Both the position numbers and the translations under genes were made by a program. The notes beneath the pieces are model-generated. The model made no database searches and was not told where the DNA came from. It worked only from the letters and a program-made list of their open reading frames with translations. From Agreia sp. COWG (GTDB lineage Bacteria > Actinomycetota > Actinomycetes > Actinomycetales > Microbacteriaceae): a stretch of DNA of 64,000 bases. Below are positions 1 to 9,011 of the stretch, in pieces (the stretch's first letter is position 1; the number at the start of each line of letters is the position of its first letter). The stretch spans positions 930,001 through 994,000 of the forward strand of contig NZ_LR882035.1 in NCBI RefSeq assembly GCF_904528075.1, read 5' to 3'.

Positions 1-8
1 TCTGCCAT
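1..8 (-). CDS. First codons of the next gene in the minus-strand operon (partial)
   Basis: Reading leftwards, an ATG at 8-6 follows a strong ribosome binding site (GAAGGAG, complement of 16-22) at a good spacing, directly after the PP2C gene stop at 29. Only Met-Ala and part of a third codon are inside the window, so the product cannot be named. It shows that the PknG/PP2C operon continues beyond the left edge. Confidence 0.6.
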
Positions 9-28
9 GGAAAAACTCCTTCAGTGAG

Positions 29-1186
29 TCAAACGCCGGCCGCCGGGGCGGCAGTGGATACAACGCTATCGAATCGAGCGAGCGCAGCGGTGATGTTGTC
101 CTGCCCGCCCTGCTCATTCGCCCAGTCGACGAGGGTCGAGGCGATGGTGACGGGGTTCGATCCGACCGAGCCGACGATGCGGTGCACGAGTTCCTCGAGG
201 TCTCTGGCGTCGGAGCAGTAGTTCCAGAGCCCGTCGGAGCACACGAGGACCCAACCGGCGCCGGTGGGATACGTCGGCACGACCTGTGGTTTCTCATCGG
301 GCGAATCGGCCCCGAGCCAGCGGGTGATCGAGTGGGCCTGGGGCGCGTTCTCCGCCTGCTGGCGGCTCATGCCGTGCGCCATCATCTCTTGCGACCATGA
401 GTCGTCCGTCGAGAGCTGACGCGAGTGGCCCTCGTCGCCGATCCAGTAGACGCGGCTGTCGCCGACGCTGCCGACGACGACGAGGGGGCCGTCGATCACC
501 GCGGCGGCGAACGTGCAGGATGGCGGATTCGTGCGGGTGGCCAGCTCGCCGATCGCCTCGTAGATCGCGGCGCTCGCGTGCTCGCCGGCCGTGAGCATGC
601 GGCCCGACCAGCGGGCCTGCGCCTGCTCGGAGTCGAGGCCGGCCGCGGTGTCTGCCACCCGGCCCTCCGCCAGCAGCGCGGTGGCGGCGCGGGCGGCGGC
701 GAGGCTCGCCACATCGCTGCCGGGGGTCGACGAGACACCGTCGCAGACCACGAGCACGGCGAACGAACCGGCCTGCGGTTCGGCCGAGAGGGCCATCGCG
801 TCTTCATTGATCTCGTGCCGGATGCCGCGGTCGCAGACGCCGCCGACCCAGGCGGCCGGCGCCTCCTGCCAGTGGTCGCGCTCGCTCTGCGCGGGCTTGC
901 CGCAGAGCTCGCAGTAGCCGTCGTCGGCGATCGATCCGCCGCAGTACACGCAGGCGCGCCGCGCGGGGGCGGGGATCACGGCCGAGGTCGCGCGCTCCGG
1001 GATATCCTCGGGCTCCGTAGCTGTATCGCCCGACACCTCGATGAGGTCGCCGAGCTGAGTGCCGCACTCCTCGCAGAAGCGCGCATTCGGCTCGTTGATC
1101 GCGCCGCACGCCGGGCACAGCAGCGCGACGGGCTGCGCTGCCGGGGTGGCATCGCCGGAACCGGCATCCACGGTCGCAGCGCTCAC
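29..1186 (-). CDS. PP2C-family serine/threonine protein phosphatase with N-terminal zinc ribbons
   Basis: About 385 aa. The GTG start overlaps the pknG stop as GTGA. The N-terminus carries two zinc-ribbon-like cysteine pairs (CPACG with CEECG, then VYCGG with CELCG). A PP2C domain follows, with the metal-binding signatures CDRGIRHEINEDA and VVCDGVSS and a late GQDNITA motif. PP2C enzymes remove phosphate from Ser/Thr with two metal ions. Overlap with a PknG-type kinase gene suggests it reverses phosphorylation by that kinase; this is an inference. The longer open frame upstream of the GTG is only the pknG antiframe. No transmembrane segment is seen, so it is probably cytosolic. Confidence 0.88.
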   Translation of the reverse strand: MSAATVDAGSGDATPAAQPVALLCPACGAINEPNARFCEECGTQLGDLIEVSGDTATEPEDIPERATSAVIPAPARRACVYCGGSIADDGYCELCGKPAQSERDHWQEAPAAWVGGVCDRGIRHEINEDAMALSAEPQAGSFAVLVVCDGVSSTPGSDVASLAAARAATALLAEGRVADTAAGLDSEQAQARWSGRMLTAGEHASAAIYEAIGELATRTNPPSCTFAAAVIDGPLVVVGSVGDSRVYWIGDEGHSRQLSTDDSWSQEMMAHGMSRQQAENAPQAHSITRWLGADSPDEKPQVVPTYPTGAGWVLVCSDGLWNYCSDARDLEELVHRIVGSVGSNPVTIASTLVDWANEQGGQDNITAALARFDSVVSTAAPAAGV

Positions 1187-3510
1187 GACAGCGTCCAGCG
1201 ACGAATGTTGTTGGCCTGGTCGACGAGCTCGATGCGCTCGGCCTGGCTCTCTGTGAGCCCGGCGAGCTCGCGGTAGGCCCGCTCGAGGCCATCGCGCAGC
1301 GGGCCCTCCTGGGCGGGGATGCCGCCGACCATCGCCTCGGGAACGGGGCCGGAGTCTCGGACGACCGCGAGGGCCGAGGCGAGCACGCTGGCAGTGAGCT
1401 CGACCCTCGACCGGGAGTCGATCGACACGGTGGAGACGCTGTCGAGCGCCGCCGAGAGCGCGGGCAGTCCGCGCTTCGACGTGGCGAGCAGCTCTGCTCG
1501 GCGTCGGCGGGCGTCGACGTACGAGCTGCGGGTGGGCGTGACCAGGTCGAGCGCCGAGAGGGCGCCATCGAGGTCGCCGCGCTTCTCCCTGATGCGGGCG
1601 AGGCCGAACGCGGCCGCCGCAGTGTAGTTCGCGTCGCTCCTGGCGCAGATGACGTAGAGAGATTCCGCGATCTCGGGCTCGCCGCTGGCCTCGCACGCCG
1701 CCGCCAGTGCGAGCTTCGGGGCGAGTTCTCCGGGCACCTGACCGTAGACGGTGTTGAACGACGCGCGGGCCGAGCGGGCGTCGCCGCGGGCCAGCTCGGC
1801 AAGCCCGGCGAGCCAGACGGCGCGCCACTCCCACGGGTCGTCGGTGAGGATCTCACTCATCACGGCGTCGACCGCGGCGAAGTTGCCCGCCTCGATGGCG
1901 GCCCGGGCGCGCGCGAGCCGGATCTCGACGGTGACGGTGGGCGCGGACTCGAGCGCGATGAGCCGCGCGGTGGGGTCCTCCATATTGACGCCCGCCAGCC
2001 AGCTGCGGGCCGGATCGGACTCGTCGACTTTGAGCTCGGGCAGCGCGTCCCACGGCAGCGGGCGGTCGACGACGTCGGCCACGGGAGCCTCGAACAGAAC
2101 GGATGCCGCGGAGTGCAGCGCGGGGTGGCCCGCCCCGCGGTCTGTCGCCACGACCTCGCGCAGCACGCCGAGCAGCTGAGCGCGCAGCTCGTCGACCGAG
2201 GCGAAGCGGTCGGAGGGATCGAACGCGCACGCCTTGGCGAGCAGCCGGTAGAACGAGTCGTACTTCTGAAAGACGGGGGTGTCGGCGACGTCGGGCAGCG
2301 ACGACACGTAGGTGCTCTGGTTGCCGCGGAAGTCGAGCACCAGCGTGGCCAGCGTGCGGCCGACCGTGTACACGTCGGAGGCCACAGACGGGCCGAGGTC
2401 TGCCACCTCGGGGGCCTGGAACCCGACGGTGCCGAAGATCGCCGAGACGGCGTCGTCGACGCGGCGCACCCCGCCGAGGTCGATCAGCTTCACGGTGTCG
2501 CCGACCTGGATCATGTTGTCGGGCTTGAAGTCGCAGAACAGCAGGTTGATGTCGTGCAGGTACTGGAACGCGGGCAAAATCTCGAGCACGTAGGCGAGCG
2601 CCTGGTCGACGGGCAGCGGGTCGACGACACCGTTGTTCGCCGCCATCCTCTCTTTGAGAATCACCTTCAGCGACGGACCGCCCACGTACTCCATCACGAT
2701 GTAGCCGGCGCCGTTGAACATCACGAAGTTGTAGATCTCGACGATCAGCGGGTGTTCGACCTCGGCCAGGAACTGGCGCTCGGTGATCGCGGCGGCATAG
2801 GCATCCGGATCGCCCGAGTTGAGCAGGCCCTTCAGCACGACCCAGCGGCCGGAGACGTTCTGGTCGCGAGCGAGGTAGATCCAGCCGAGACCGCCGAAGG
2901 CGAGGCATCCCACCACCTCGTACTGGCCGCCGACGACATCGCCGGGGCTCAGCTGGGGCGTGAACGAGAAGGGTGTGCGGCAGTTGGGGCAGAACCCCTC
3001 GGTGCGGCCGGGTTTGTCATCGCGACCGCGGCCCACGGGCTTGCCGCAGTTGGAGCAGAACCGCTTCGACTCGGGAAGCTCGGCGACCGCCATGACCGCC
3101 TTCAGCGGATCGGTGGGCGGCTCGGTAGGAACGGTGGTGAGGCCGACACCGAGGCGCGGGCCCCGCAGCCGGGTGGAGGTCGTGCCGAAGCGGCGGGTGG
3201 CCTTCGACCCGGTGGCCGCGGTGCGCGCGGAGCCGAGTGCGGCCGTGGCCAGCCTCGCCGAGCTCGTTCGCCCGGTGCGGGTCGAGCCCGCCTGGGCCCC
3301 GTTGTCGTCGCCATCGCCGGATGCCTGCGGCCCCGTCGCGTCTGGACCGCTCGAGAAGCCGGTGCCGAGTTTGGCCGACGGCGAGGCCGCGCCGGTGCCG
3401 GATGCCGGTGGCAGCGCGCTTGCGACGGCCGGCGACCCGCAGACGTTGCAGTAGCCGTCTTCGATCACGCCCGTGCAGCCGGGCTGAGTGCAGTGCTGGA
3501 CATCGGTCAT
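1183..3510 (-). CDS. pknG: Serine/threonine protein kinase PknG
   Basis: 775 aa, close to the roughly 750 aa of mycobacterial PknG, with the same layout: an extra zinc ribbon at 7-25, a disordered region, a rubredoxin-like CxxC pair (C152/C155 and C174/C177), a kinase domain from about 190 and a helical TPR tail from about 500. Kinase residues visible are Lys227 (VVLKG), the unusual FCDFKPDN catalytic loop (D327, K329, N332) and the DLG metal motif (D344). In mycobacteria and corynebacteria PknG phosphorylates the FHA protein OdhI/GarA to control 2-oxoglutarate dehydrogenase and glutamate metabolism. The ATG overlaps the preceding stop. GlnH- and GlnX-like genes upstream match the known glnX-glnH-pknG sensing arrangement. 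Confidence 0.95.
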   Translation of the reverse strand: MTDVQHCTQPGCTGVIEDGYCNVCGSPAVASALPPASGTGAASPSAKLGTGFSSGPDATGPQASGDGDDNGAQAGSTRTGRTSSARLATAALGSARTAATGSKATRRFGTTSTRLRGPRLGVGLTTVPTEPPTDPLKAVMAVAELPESKRFCSNCGKPVGRGRDDKPGRTEGFCPNCRTPFSFTPQLSPGDVVGGQYEVVGCLAFGGLGWIYLARDQNVSGRWVVLKGLLNSGDPDAYAAAITERQFLAEVEHPLIVEIYNFVMFNGAGYIVMEYVGGPSLKVILKERMAANNGVVDPLPVDQALAYVLEILPAFQYLHDINLLFCDFKPDNMIQVGDTVKLIDLGGVRRVDDAVSAIFGTVGFQAPEVADLGPSVASDVYTVGRTLATLVLDFRGNQSTYVSSLPDVADTPVFQKYDSFYRLLAKACAFDPSDRFASVDELRAQLLGVLREVVATDRGAGHPALHSAASVLFEAPVADVVDRPLPWDALPELKVDESDPARSWLAGVNMEDPTARLIALESAPTVTVEIRLARARAAIEAGNFAAVDAVMSEILTDDPWEWRAVWLAGLAELARGDARSARASFNTVYGQVPGELAPKLALAAACEASGEPEIAESLYVICARSDANYTAAAAFGLARIREKRGDLDGALSALDLVTPTRSSYVDARRRRAELLATSKRGLPALSAALDSVSTVSIDSRSRVELTASVLASALAVVRDSGPVPEAMVGGIPAQEGPLRDGLERAYRELAGLTESQAERIELVDQANNIRRWTLS

Positions 3511-4652
3511 GACGATGAACGTCCTTCCTGTCCTGTGCGCGGCGGGGGTGCCGCGGGCAGGTCACGGGTGAGAAATTGGTACTGCTCCACGTAGAAGCGG
3601 GCGAGGCGCAGATCGCAGGGCGTGGTGTCGACGGCGTCCTTCGCTTCGACGTAGCCGGCGGCCACGGTCGGAGAGGAACTGCGGCCCGAGCTCTCGGCCT
3701 TGGCGTGGTAGCCGGCGAGGCGGTAGCGCAGCTCTGCTCGCTCGCGCAGCTGGCCGGCGTAGGCATCTTCGACGGCCTCGAAGGCGCGGTTCACGAGGCC
3801 GAGCCTGGCTGTCCAGGCGTCGAGCTGGGCGCGCGTCTCTGGCACCGGACCGAGGCGGGAGACGTCGGGGATGGCGAGGCGCGGCGGGTCGACGATCTCG
3901 CGTCGGCAGCGTTCGGCGAGGGCGCGCAGCACGGGCTCGCGCCGCTCGGCCGCGGCCTGGTCGAGCTCGGCCTTCTGGGCGTCTCTTCTGAGGTCTCGCC
4001 TCTGCGAGCTGGCCACGATCAGATCGCGCTCGAGCCGCGCAGAATCCTGCACCAACTGACCGAGGGGTCCGGTGACGTCTGCTCCGCGGCCGGCCTTGTC
4101 GGCCAGCGCCTCGAGGCGCGCACGCAGCGTGGCCACGCGCTCGGAGCTCTCCGCGTCGCCGAGGGCGAGCTCGCGGGAACGCTCCAGCTCGGCTCGCAGC
4201 CCGACGATGCGGGTCGTGACTCCGGCGGCCCGGGGGTCGAGCGAGAGTCGAGTGCGCAGTTGCGAGACGAGGGCGTCGGCGAGTCGCACGGCCTCGACCA
4301 GGGAGACCAGTTCGGCGCCCCCGCCCGAGTCGAGTCGTCCCCAGATGAGTTGCGACATGCGCTCGCGGGCCACGGAGTCGGCGCGGCCGGAGTCCCAGAC
4401 GCTCTCGAGGCTCTCGCGTCGCACGCGCGTGGCCTCCCAGAGCGTTTCGGCCAGAACGATGTCGGCCGTGTAGGAGTCGCTCTCGGTCGACGCCAGTGAG
4501 GCCCTGCCGAGCCTGTCGAGCTCGGTGCGCTGATGGTCGACCCACTGGCCGAGGCCCGCGAGGTACACCAGGAGTTCGCTCGCATCGATGGCCTGGCCGA
4601 GCCGGCCGGGCGCGACGGGAGCGGTGACGCCGGCGGTCGTGTGCGCGGTCAT
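3507..4652 (-). CDS. Coiled-coil protein of unknown function in the pknG operon
   Basis: 381 aa; the ATG overlaps the glnH-like stop (ATGA) and its own stop overlaps the pknG ATG, so it is locked into the operon. The sequence is rich in Arg, Glu, Ala and Leu, with long helical stretches (about 150-270, for example LRARLEALADKAG) that look like coiled coil. There is no signal peptide, membrane segment or recognised catalytic motif. A conserved-looking tail (about 340-365) precedes a Pro/Ser-rich end. The mycobacterial glnX-glnH-pknG operon has no such gene between glnH and pknG. A scaffold or adaptor role is possible but speculative. Confidence 0.85.
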   Translation of the reverse strand: MTAHTTAGVTAPVAPGRLGQAIDASELLVYLAGLGQWVDHQRTELDRLGRASLASTESDSYTADIVLAETLWEATRVRRESLESVWDSGRADSVARERMSQLIWGRLDSGGGAELVSLVEAVRLADALVSQLRTRLSLDPRAAGVTTRIVGLRAELERSRELALGDAESSERVATLRARLEALADKAGRGADVTGPLGQLVQDSARLERDLIVASSQRRDLRRDAQKAELDQAAAERREPVLRALAERCRREIVDPPRLAIPDVSRLGPVPETRAQLDAWTARLGLVNRAFEAVEDAYAGQLRERAELRYRLAGYHAKAESSGRSSSPTVAAGYVEAKDAVDTTPCDLRLARFYVEQYQFLTRDLPAAPPPRTGQEGRSSS

Positions 4653-5656
4653 CAGCGACCGTAGACGGCGGCGGGCGGCGCCGGCGCCGGGCCGAGCACG
4701 CTCAGCCACTTGTTGTAGATGCTGGTCCAGGTGCCGTCGGCGCGCATGCGGTCGAGCACGCCGTTCACGAACGACACCAGGTCGAGGCTCGCGGCGGGCA
4801 TACCGAGGCCGTAGGGCTCGGAGCTGAACGCAGGGCCAACGACCTTCGCGTAGGGGTCCTGCGCCGCGAAGCCCGCGAGAATCGTGTCGTCGCCGGTGAT
4901 GGCGTCGACCTTGCCCTGCTGGAACAGCACGAGGCACTCGGTGTGGGTGGAGGCAGAGACCGGTTCGATGCCGGGATAATCGCCGAGCTTCGTCAGCGTG
5001 GTCGTGCCGGCCGGAGCGCAGACCTTGTTCTTCTCTCCGGTCTTCGCGTTCTCGCTCTGAAGATCTTCGATGCGTGTCGCCGGGCTGTCACTCGGCACGA
5101 GCACCTTCTGACCGGCCGCGTAGTACTCCGTCGAGAACGCGATCGACTGCCAGCGTGCGCAGTTGATGGTCAGTGCGCGGGCAACGATGTCGACCTGCGT
5201 CTTGCCCGACGCATCTGGGGTGAGGGCCGGTAGGCGCTGGGCCGAGGTGAGCACGACGAACTGCAGCCTGTTCGGGTCGCCGAAGATGGCGCTCGAGATC
5301 TGGTGCAGCACGTCGATGTCGAAGCCCTCGATCTGGCCGGTCAGAGGGTTGCGGGATCCCATGAGCAGCGTGTCCGCAGACACGCCGACGCGCAGCACGC
5401 CGCTTTCTCGGATGGCCGCCACGGTGCTGCCGGCGGGGATGGAGTCGGGCGAGTAAGACGGCTCGACCTGTCCCTTGACGTCTGTGCACGTCGACGCCGC
5501 GGGCGCGGTGGTGGGCGCGACCTCACTGGGGGCGGGCGTGGGCGTGAGACCGAGATCGTCTGCTCCGGAGCGGGGAGCGCAGGCGGTGAGCGCCAGCGTG
5601 CCCACGAGCGTCGCTATGAGGGCGAAGCGTGCGGAACGTGAACGGAGGGCACTCAT
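4652..5656 (-). CDS. GlnH-like substrate-binding lipoprotein (amino-acid sensor)
   Basis: 334 aa. A lipoprotein signal peptide ends in LTAC with Cys26 as lipidation site; the rest is a family 3 periplasmic binding fold (GVLRVGVSADTLLMGSRNPLTGQIEGFDIDVL near the start of the domain, QQGKVDAITGDDTIL near the hinge). In actinobacteria such proteins encoded next to pknG bind glutamate/glutamine or aspartate and report to the kinase through the membrane protein GlnX rather than feeding a transporter. No ABC permease or ATPase gene is adjacent, which agrees with a sensor role. AAGGAG precedes the ATG. Confidence 0.88.
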   Translation of the reverse strand: MSALRSRSARFALIATLVGTLALTACAPRSGADDLGLTPTPAPSEVAPTTAPAASTCTDVKGQVEPSYSPDSIPAGSTVAAIRESGVLRVGVSADTLLMGSRNPLTGQIEGFDIDVLHQISSAIFGDPNRLQFVVLTSAQRLPALTPDASGKTQVDIVARALTINCARWQSIAFSTEYYAAGQKVLVPSDSPATRIEDLQSENAKTGEKNKVCAPAGTTTLTKLGDYPGIEPVSASTHTECLVLFQQGKVDAITGDDTILAGFAAQDPYAKVVGPAFSSEPYGLGMPAASLDLVSFVNGVLDRMRADGTWTSIYNKWLSVLGPAPAPPAAVYGR

Positions 5657-6969
5657 CGGTACTCCTTGAGTCGAAGGGACACGCCGCGCCAGGCCAGCGC
5701 CGCCGCCGCGAGGCCGGTGACGAGGAAGAGCCAGCCCAGCAGCTGCGACAGTGCGCCGCCACCGTCGAGGGCGTTCGTGGTGGCCGCGGCGCCCGCGGTC
5801 ACGTCTTGCTCGGCATTGTCGCTGAACGTGGCGAAGGCGGCGTTGGCCTTACCGGCATCCGGGCTGATCGCGAGTTGAACGGCCGCATCCCAGTTGCCGG
5901 CATCGTCTTGATCACGGATCTCCTTGTGCTTCTCGACCCAACTGTTCAGCTCGTTGCGCAGATCGGCGCCGATCTCGTAGCGCTTACCGCTCGAGTCGAG
6001 GCGGGACTGAGCGTCGGCGATGGCTGCCTGCGCCTCGGTCTCGAGTGCAGCGCCAGAGCCGCGCTTGATCAGGGTGAAGCTCTCGAGCGACTTGGCCTCG
6101 GTCGCCGAGGTATACGCCTGCGAGATGGCCAGGGTCTTCGCGTAGGAGTTCTGCCGCGCGTCGATGGCGCTCGATGCCGTGTTCGAGAAGGTGATCACTC
6201 CGATGACGCCCACGACGAGCATGGCTGCCGCCGCGATCAGCAGAGGCAGGTTGAGATAGCGGTGCGTGCGCCGGGTGATCCAGAGATGCACCCAGACGAG
6301 GGCGACGAGGGCGACGAGGGCGATGACCAGCCAGACGAGGGAGACCGTCGTGGCGGTGAAGCTGCCGGCCGCGCGGTCGGCGCTCGCCAGCACCAGTGCC
6401 TGCAACTGGGGGAGCGTGCTGTCGTTCAACAGTGTCGAGGCCTGCGACAGATAGGCCGCGCCCACAGGAAAGCCCTGGCGGTTGTTCGCCCTGGCCTGCT
6501 CGATGAGCCCGGTGTACACGGCGATGTCTGCGTCGACCTGCGAGAAGTCTGTCGTGCCGGCCGCGTCGTCGGCGGCCAGCGTGGCGAGCTGTTTCGTGGC
6601 GTCGGCGATGGCGGTGTCGTAGTCGGCACGCTGATCGGCCGGCTCCAGGCCGCCGACCAGAAAGGCGTTCGCCGCGATGGCATCGGCCCGAACCAGATCG
6701 TTGCGCACCGATTGGATGCCGATGAGTTGGGTGGCCTCGGCGCTCGCATCCGCGGTCGCGCGGGCCTGGGAGGTTCCGGTCTGAAAACCCGCCGCGCCGA
6801 ACGCCAACCCTGCCAGCACGCCGAGCGTGAGCAGCAGCCTGAGCATGCTCGGCGTAGAGCGGGCCTTCTTCTCGGGCGCCTTCGCCGTCGAGGTGAGGAC
6901 CCCGGCGGGTGCCCCTGCGGAGGCAGTCGGCGTTGCTGCGCCCGGGGCGACGGCTGCGATGGTACTCAT
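5653..6969 (-). CDS. GlnX-like transmembrane sensor protein
   Basis: 438 aa. A Pro/Ala-rich cytosolic N-terminus is followed by a membrane helix (about 43-62), an extracellular helical domain, two closely spaced helices near the middle, a second extracellular helical region and a final C-terminal helix ending in RLKEYR. This four-helix architecture with two outside domains matches GlnX, which couples the lipoprotein GlnH to PknG in mycobacteria. The stop overlaps the glnH-like ATG and the start overlaps the AAA ATPase stop. Assignment rests on topology and context rather than a catalytic motif. Confidence 0.8.
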   Translation of the reverse strand: MSTIAAVAPGAATPTASAGAPAGVLTSTAKAPEKKARSTPSMLRLLLTLGVLAGLAFGAAGFQTGTSQARATADASAEATQLIGIQSVRNDLVRADAIAANAFLVGGLEPADQRADYDTAIADATKQLATLAADDAAGTTDFSQVDADIAVYTGLIEQARANNRQGFPVGAAYLSQASTLLNDSTLPQLQALVLASADRAAGSFTATTVSLVWLVIALVALVALVWVHLWITRRTHRYLNLPLLIAAAAMLVVGVIGVITFSNTASSAIDARQNSYAKTLAISQAYTSATEAKSLESFTLIKRGSGAALETEAQAAIADAQSRLDSSGKRYEIGADLRNELNSWVEKHKEIRDQDDAGNWDAAVQLAISPDAGKANAAFATFSDNAEQDVTAGAAATTNALDGGGALSQLLGWLFLVTGLAAAALAWRGVSLRLKEYR

Positions 6970-8456
6970 TCGGTGTCCTTCGACGGGGTCGGTTGAGCGT
7001 CTTGCTCGGCGGGGCCGCCATCTGACGAGTCGTTCAGGTCGGCCGCGATCAGAAGGCGCAGCTCGTCGAGGGTCGGTGCCTCGACGTCACGCAGTCGCCA
7101 GGCATGCCGGGCGATCGCCTTGTCGAGCAGGTTACGGGCGTAGCGGCCGTTTCCGAAGCCCTCGAGCCGGGGCTCGGCCGAGACGATCTCTGTGAAGCGG
7201 GTCAGGGCATCCGGTGTCGGCTCGAAATCACTGGCCGTGGCGAGGCGCACGAAGATGTCGCGCAGCTCGTCGTCGGAGTAGTCCTGGAACGTGATCGACG
7301 TCGAGAAACGGCTCGCGAGGCCCGGGTTCGTCTGCATGAAGCCCTCCATGGGCTCCGGATAGCCGGCGACGATCACCACGAGGTCGTCGCGGTGGTCCTC
7401 CATGTCTTTCACGATGGTGGTGATGGCCTCGGCGCCGTACTGGTCGAGCGCGAGCCCATAGGCCTCATCGATGAACAGCACGCCGCCGATGGCGCCGGCG
7501 ATCACCTCAGACGTCTTAGTGGCCGTCTGGCCCAGGTAGCCGCCCACCAATTCAGAGCGGTCGACCTCGACGAGGTGCCCTTTAGACAGGATGCCGAGGG
7601 CCGCGTAGATGCCGGCCACGAGGCGGGCCACCGTGGTCTTGCCGGTGCCGGGGTTGCCGAGAAACACGAGGTGACGGGTGAGCGTGGGGGTGCTGAGCCC
7701 GGCGGCGGTGCGCAATTGGTCGATGCGCAGCAGCTGGGTCTGCCGGTGGATCTCGCGCTTGTCCCGGTCGAGCCCGATCAGTCCGTCGAGTTCGGCGAGC
7801 AGCTCCTCGACGCTCTTCTCGGGCTTCGGCGGAGCGGTCTCGACCTCGGTGCCGTCGACAGGGGCCGGGGCCTCTGCGGTGGGCGTCTCGGCACTCGGCA
7901 GTGGCTCGCCCGCAGGCGTGAGTCCAGCCTTCTCGGCGAGCTGCTGCAGCGTTGCGTCGCCGGGGCGGGCGAAGTCGGGGTTCGGCGAAGACATCGATCG
8001 CGGGGCGGCAGCGAATCCTGCGGGCCACACCCGGTCGGGCGCGAGCGCCGAGCCCGCGCGAGCACCCGCCAGCTGGGCCGCCGCCGTGGCCGATGCCGCG
8101 CCGAGCACGCCGATGGAGGGCTCGCCGAGCTCACTCGCTGCGGCCACGACGGCCGTGAGCGCTTTGGAATAGGTGTCAGCGGCGGCGGGGGACTCGGCCG
8201 CCAGCGCCGTGAGCAGATCGGTGGGCGACGCGCGCCAGCGGCGGGCGCTCGAGGCCGCCTCGAAGAACTCGTCGGCACTGGATGCGCCGGTCTGCTGCAC
8301 CCACGCGATGGAGGCCCCGATGGCGGACTCCGCGACGGCGGCGGCGATTCGCACACCCTCGTCTCGAGCTGCGACGGCGTCGATGCCCGCGCCGCGCGCG
8401 GCGGCCTCCAGCGCATCGAGGGCCGCGCCCAGGCTGTTCTTGTCAGAGGTCGTCAT
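6966..8456 (-). CDS. CbbX/SpoVK-type AAA+ ATPase
   Basis: 496 aa. The N-terminal 200 residues are Ala-rich and helical, then a low-complexity Pro/Glu linker, then an AAA+ module with GLDRDKREI entry motif, Walker A GNPGTGKTT (about 264-272), Walker B VLFIDEAYGL (about 325) and a sensor region (ASRFSTSITF). This subgroup (CbbX, SpoVK, EccA-like) remodels protein complexes. Its substrate here is unknown. The end overlaps the glnX-like start, so it probably acts in the same process as the PknG module or TelA. Confidence 0.87.
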   Translation of the reverse strand: MTTSDKNSLGAALDALEAAARGAGIDAVAARDEGVRIAAAVAESAIGASIAWVQQTGASSADEFFEAASSARRWRASPTDLLTALAAESPAAADTYSKALTAVVAAASELGEPSIGVLGAASATAAAQLAGARAGSALAPDRVWPAGFAAAPRSMSSPNPDFARPGDATLQQLAEKAGLTPAGEPLPSAETPTAEAPAPVDGTEVETAPPKPEKSVEELLAELDGLIGLDRDKREIHRQTQLLRIDQLRTAAGLSTPTLTRHLVFLGNPGTGKTTVARLVAGIYAALGILSKGHLVEVDRSELVGGYLGQTATKTSEVIAGAIGGVLFIDEAYGLALDQYGAEAITTIVKDMEDHRDDLVVIVAGYPEPMEGFMQTNPGLASRFSTSITFQDYSDDELRDIFVRLATASDFEPTPDALTRFTEIVSAEPRLEGFGNGRYARNLLDKAIARHAWRLRDVEAPTLDELRLLIAADLNDSSDGGPAEQDAQPTPSKDTE

Positions 8457-8467
8457 GGTCTCTTCGC

Positions 8468-8986
8468 TCAGCTCAGGGGTGGGGACGGAAGGGTGAGAGA
8501 GGTCGACGTCTGAAACTTCTCGGCCAGAAATTGGCCGTGCGCGACGAGGGCGGCGGCATCGGCGCGGGAGACGGCATCCGAGATCTTGTCGAGCGTGGCG
8601 CCGAGAAGGTCGAGCTGGTCGCAGAGCAGCATGAGCGACGTCTTGCCTTTGTAGACCGCACGCCGATCGGCGAACTCGCGTGGCAGCCGCAGGTAGCCGC
8701 CCACGGCCTCGGGCAGATAGCTCGTCGCGGTGGAGACGACCGTGTGGGCCTGCGCGCTGCCGCCGCCGAGCTGGTCGAGCCGCGGAACCATCACCGCGAC
8801 CACTCCCGCGATGCGATTGATTCGTGCCGTCACGATGGCCGGAACCTTGCCTGCGGTGTCGGCCTGAACATCGGCGATCGACGCCAGGATGTCGGCGCTC
8901 GTCGGCGCCGGAGGCAGCTCGAACGGGGTGCTGCGCTCAGCGGGGCGACCCGTCACCGAGTCGAGAAGGTTCTGCCACCAGCCCAT
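8468..8986 (-). CDS. Conserved hypothetical protein between telA and the AAA ATPase
   Basis: 172 aa, starts MGWWQNLLDSVTG. Mostly alpha-helical by composition, with a central segment of conserved look (about 80-150: YLPEAVGGYLRLPREF, then KTSLMLLCDQLDLLG). No signal peptide, membrane helix or catalytic motif. It lies about 25 bp downstream of telA and 11 bp upstream of the AAA gene, so it is co-transcribed. Function not recognised. Confidence 0.8.
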   Translation of the reverse strand: MGWWQNLLDSVTGRPAERSTPFELPPAPTSADILASIADVQADTAGKVPAIVTARINRIAGVVAVMVPRLDQLGGGSAQAHTVVSTATSYLPEAVGGYLRLPREFADRRAVYKGKTSLMLLCDQLDLLGATLDKISDAVSRADAAALVAHGQFLAEKFQTSTSLTLPSPPLS

Positions 8987-9011
8987 TACGTGACGCGTTG
9001 TCCTTCGGGGC

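Noticed and set aside
3237-3512. A plus-strand small open frame opposite the pknG N-terminus
   Set aside because: It is entirely antisense to the disordered N-terminal region of PknG and has no start signals.
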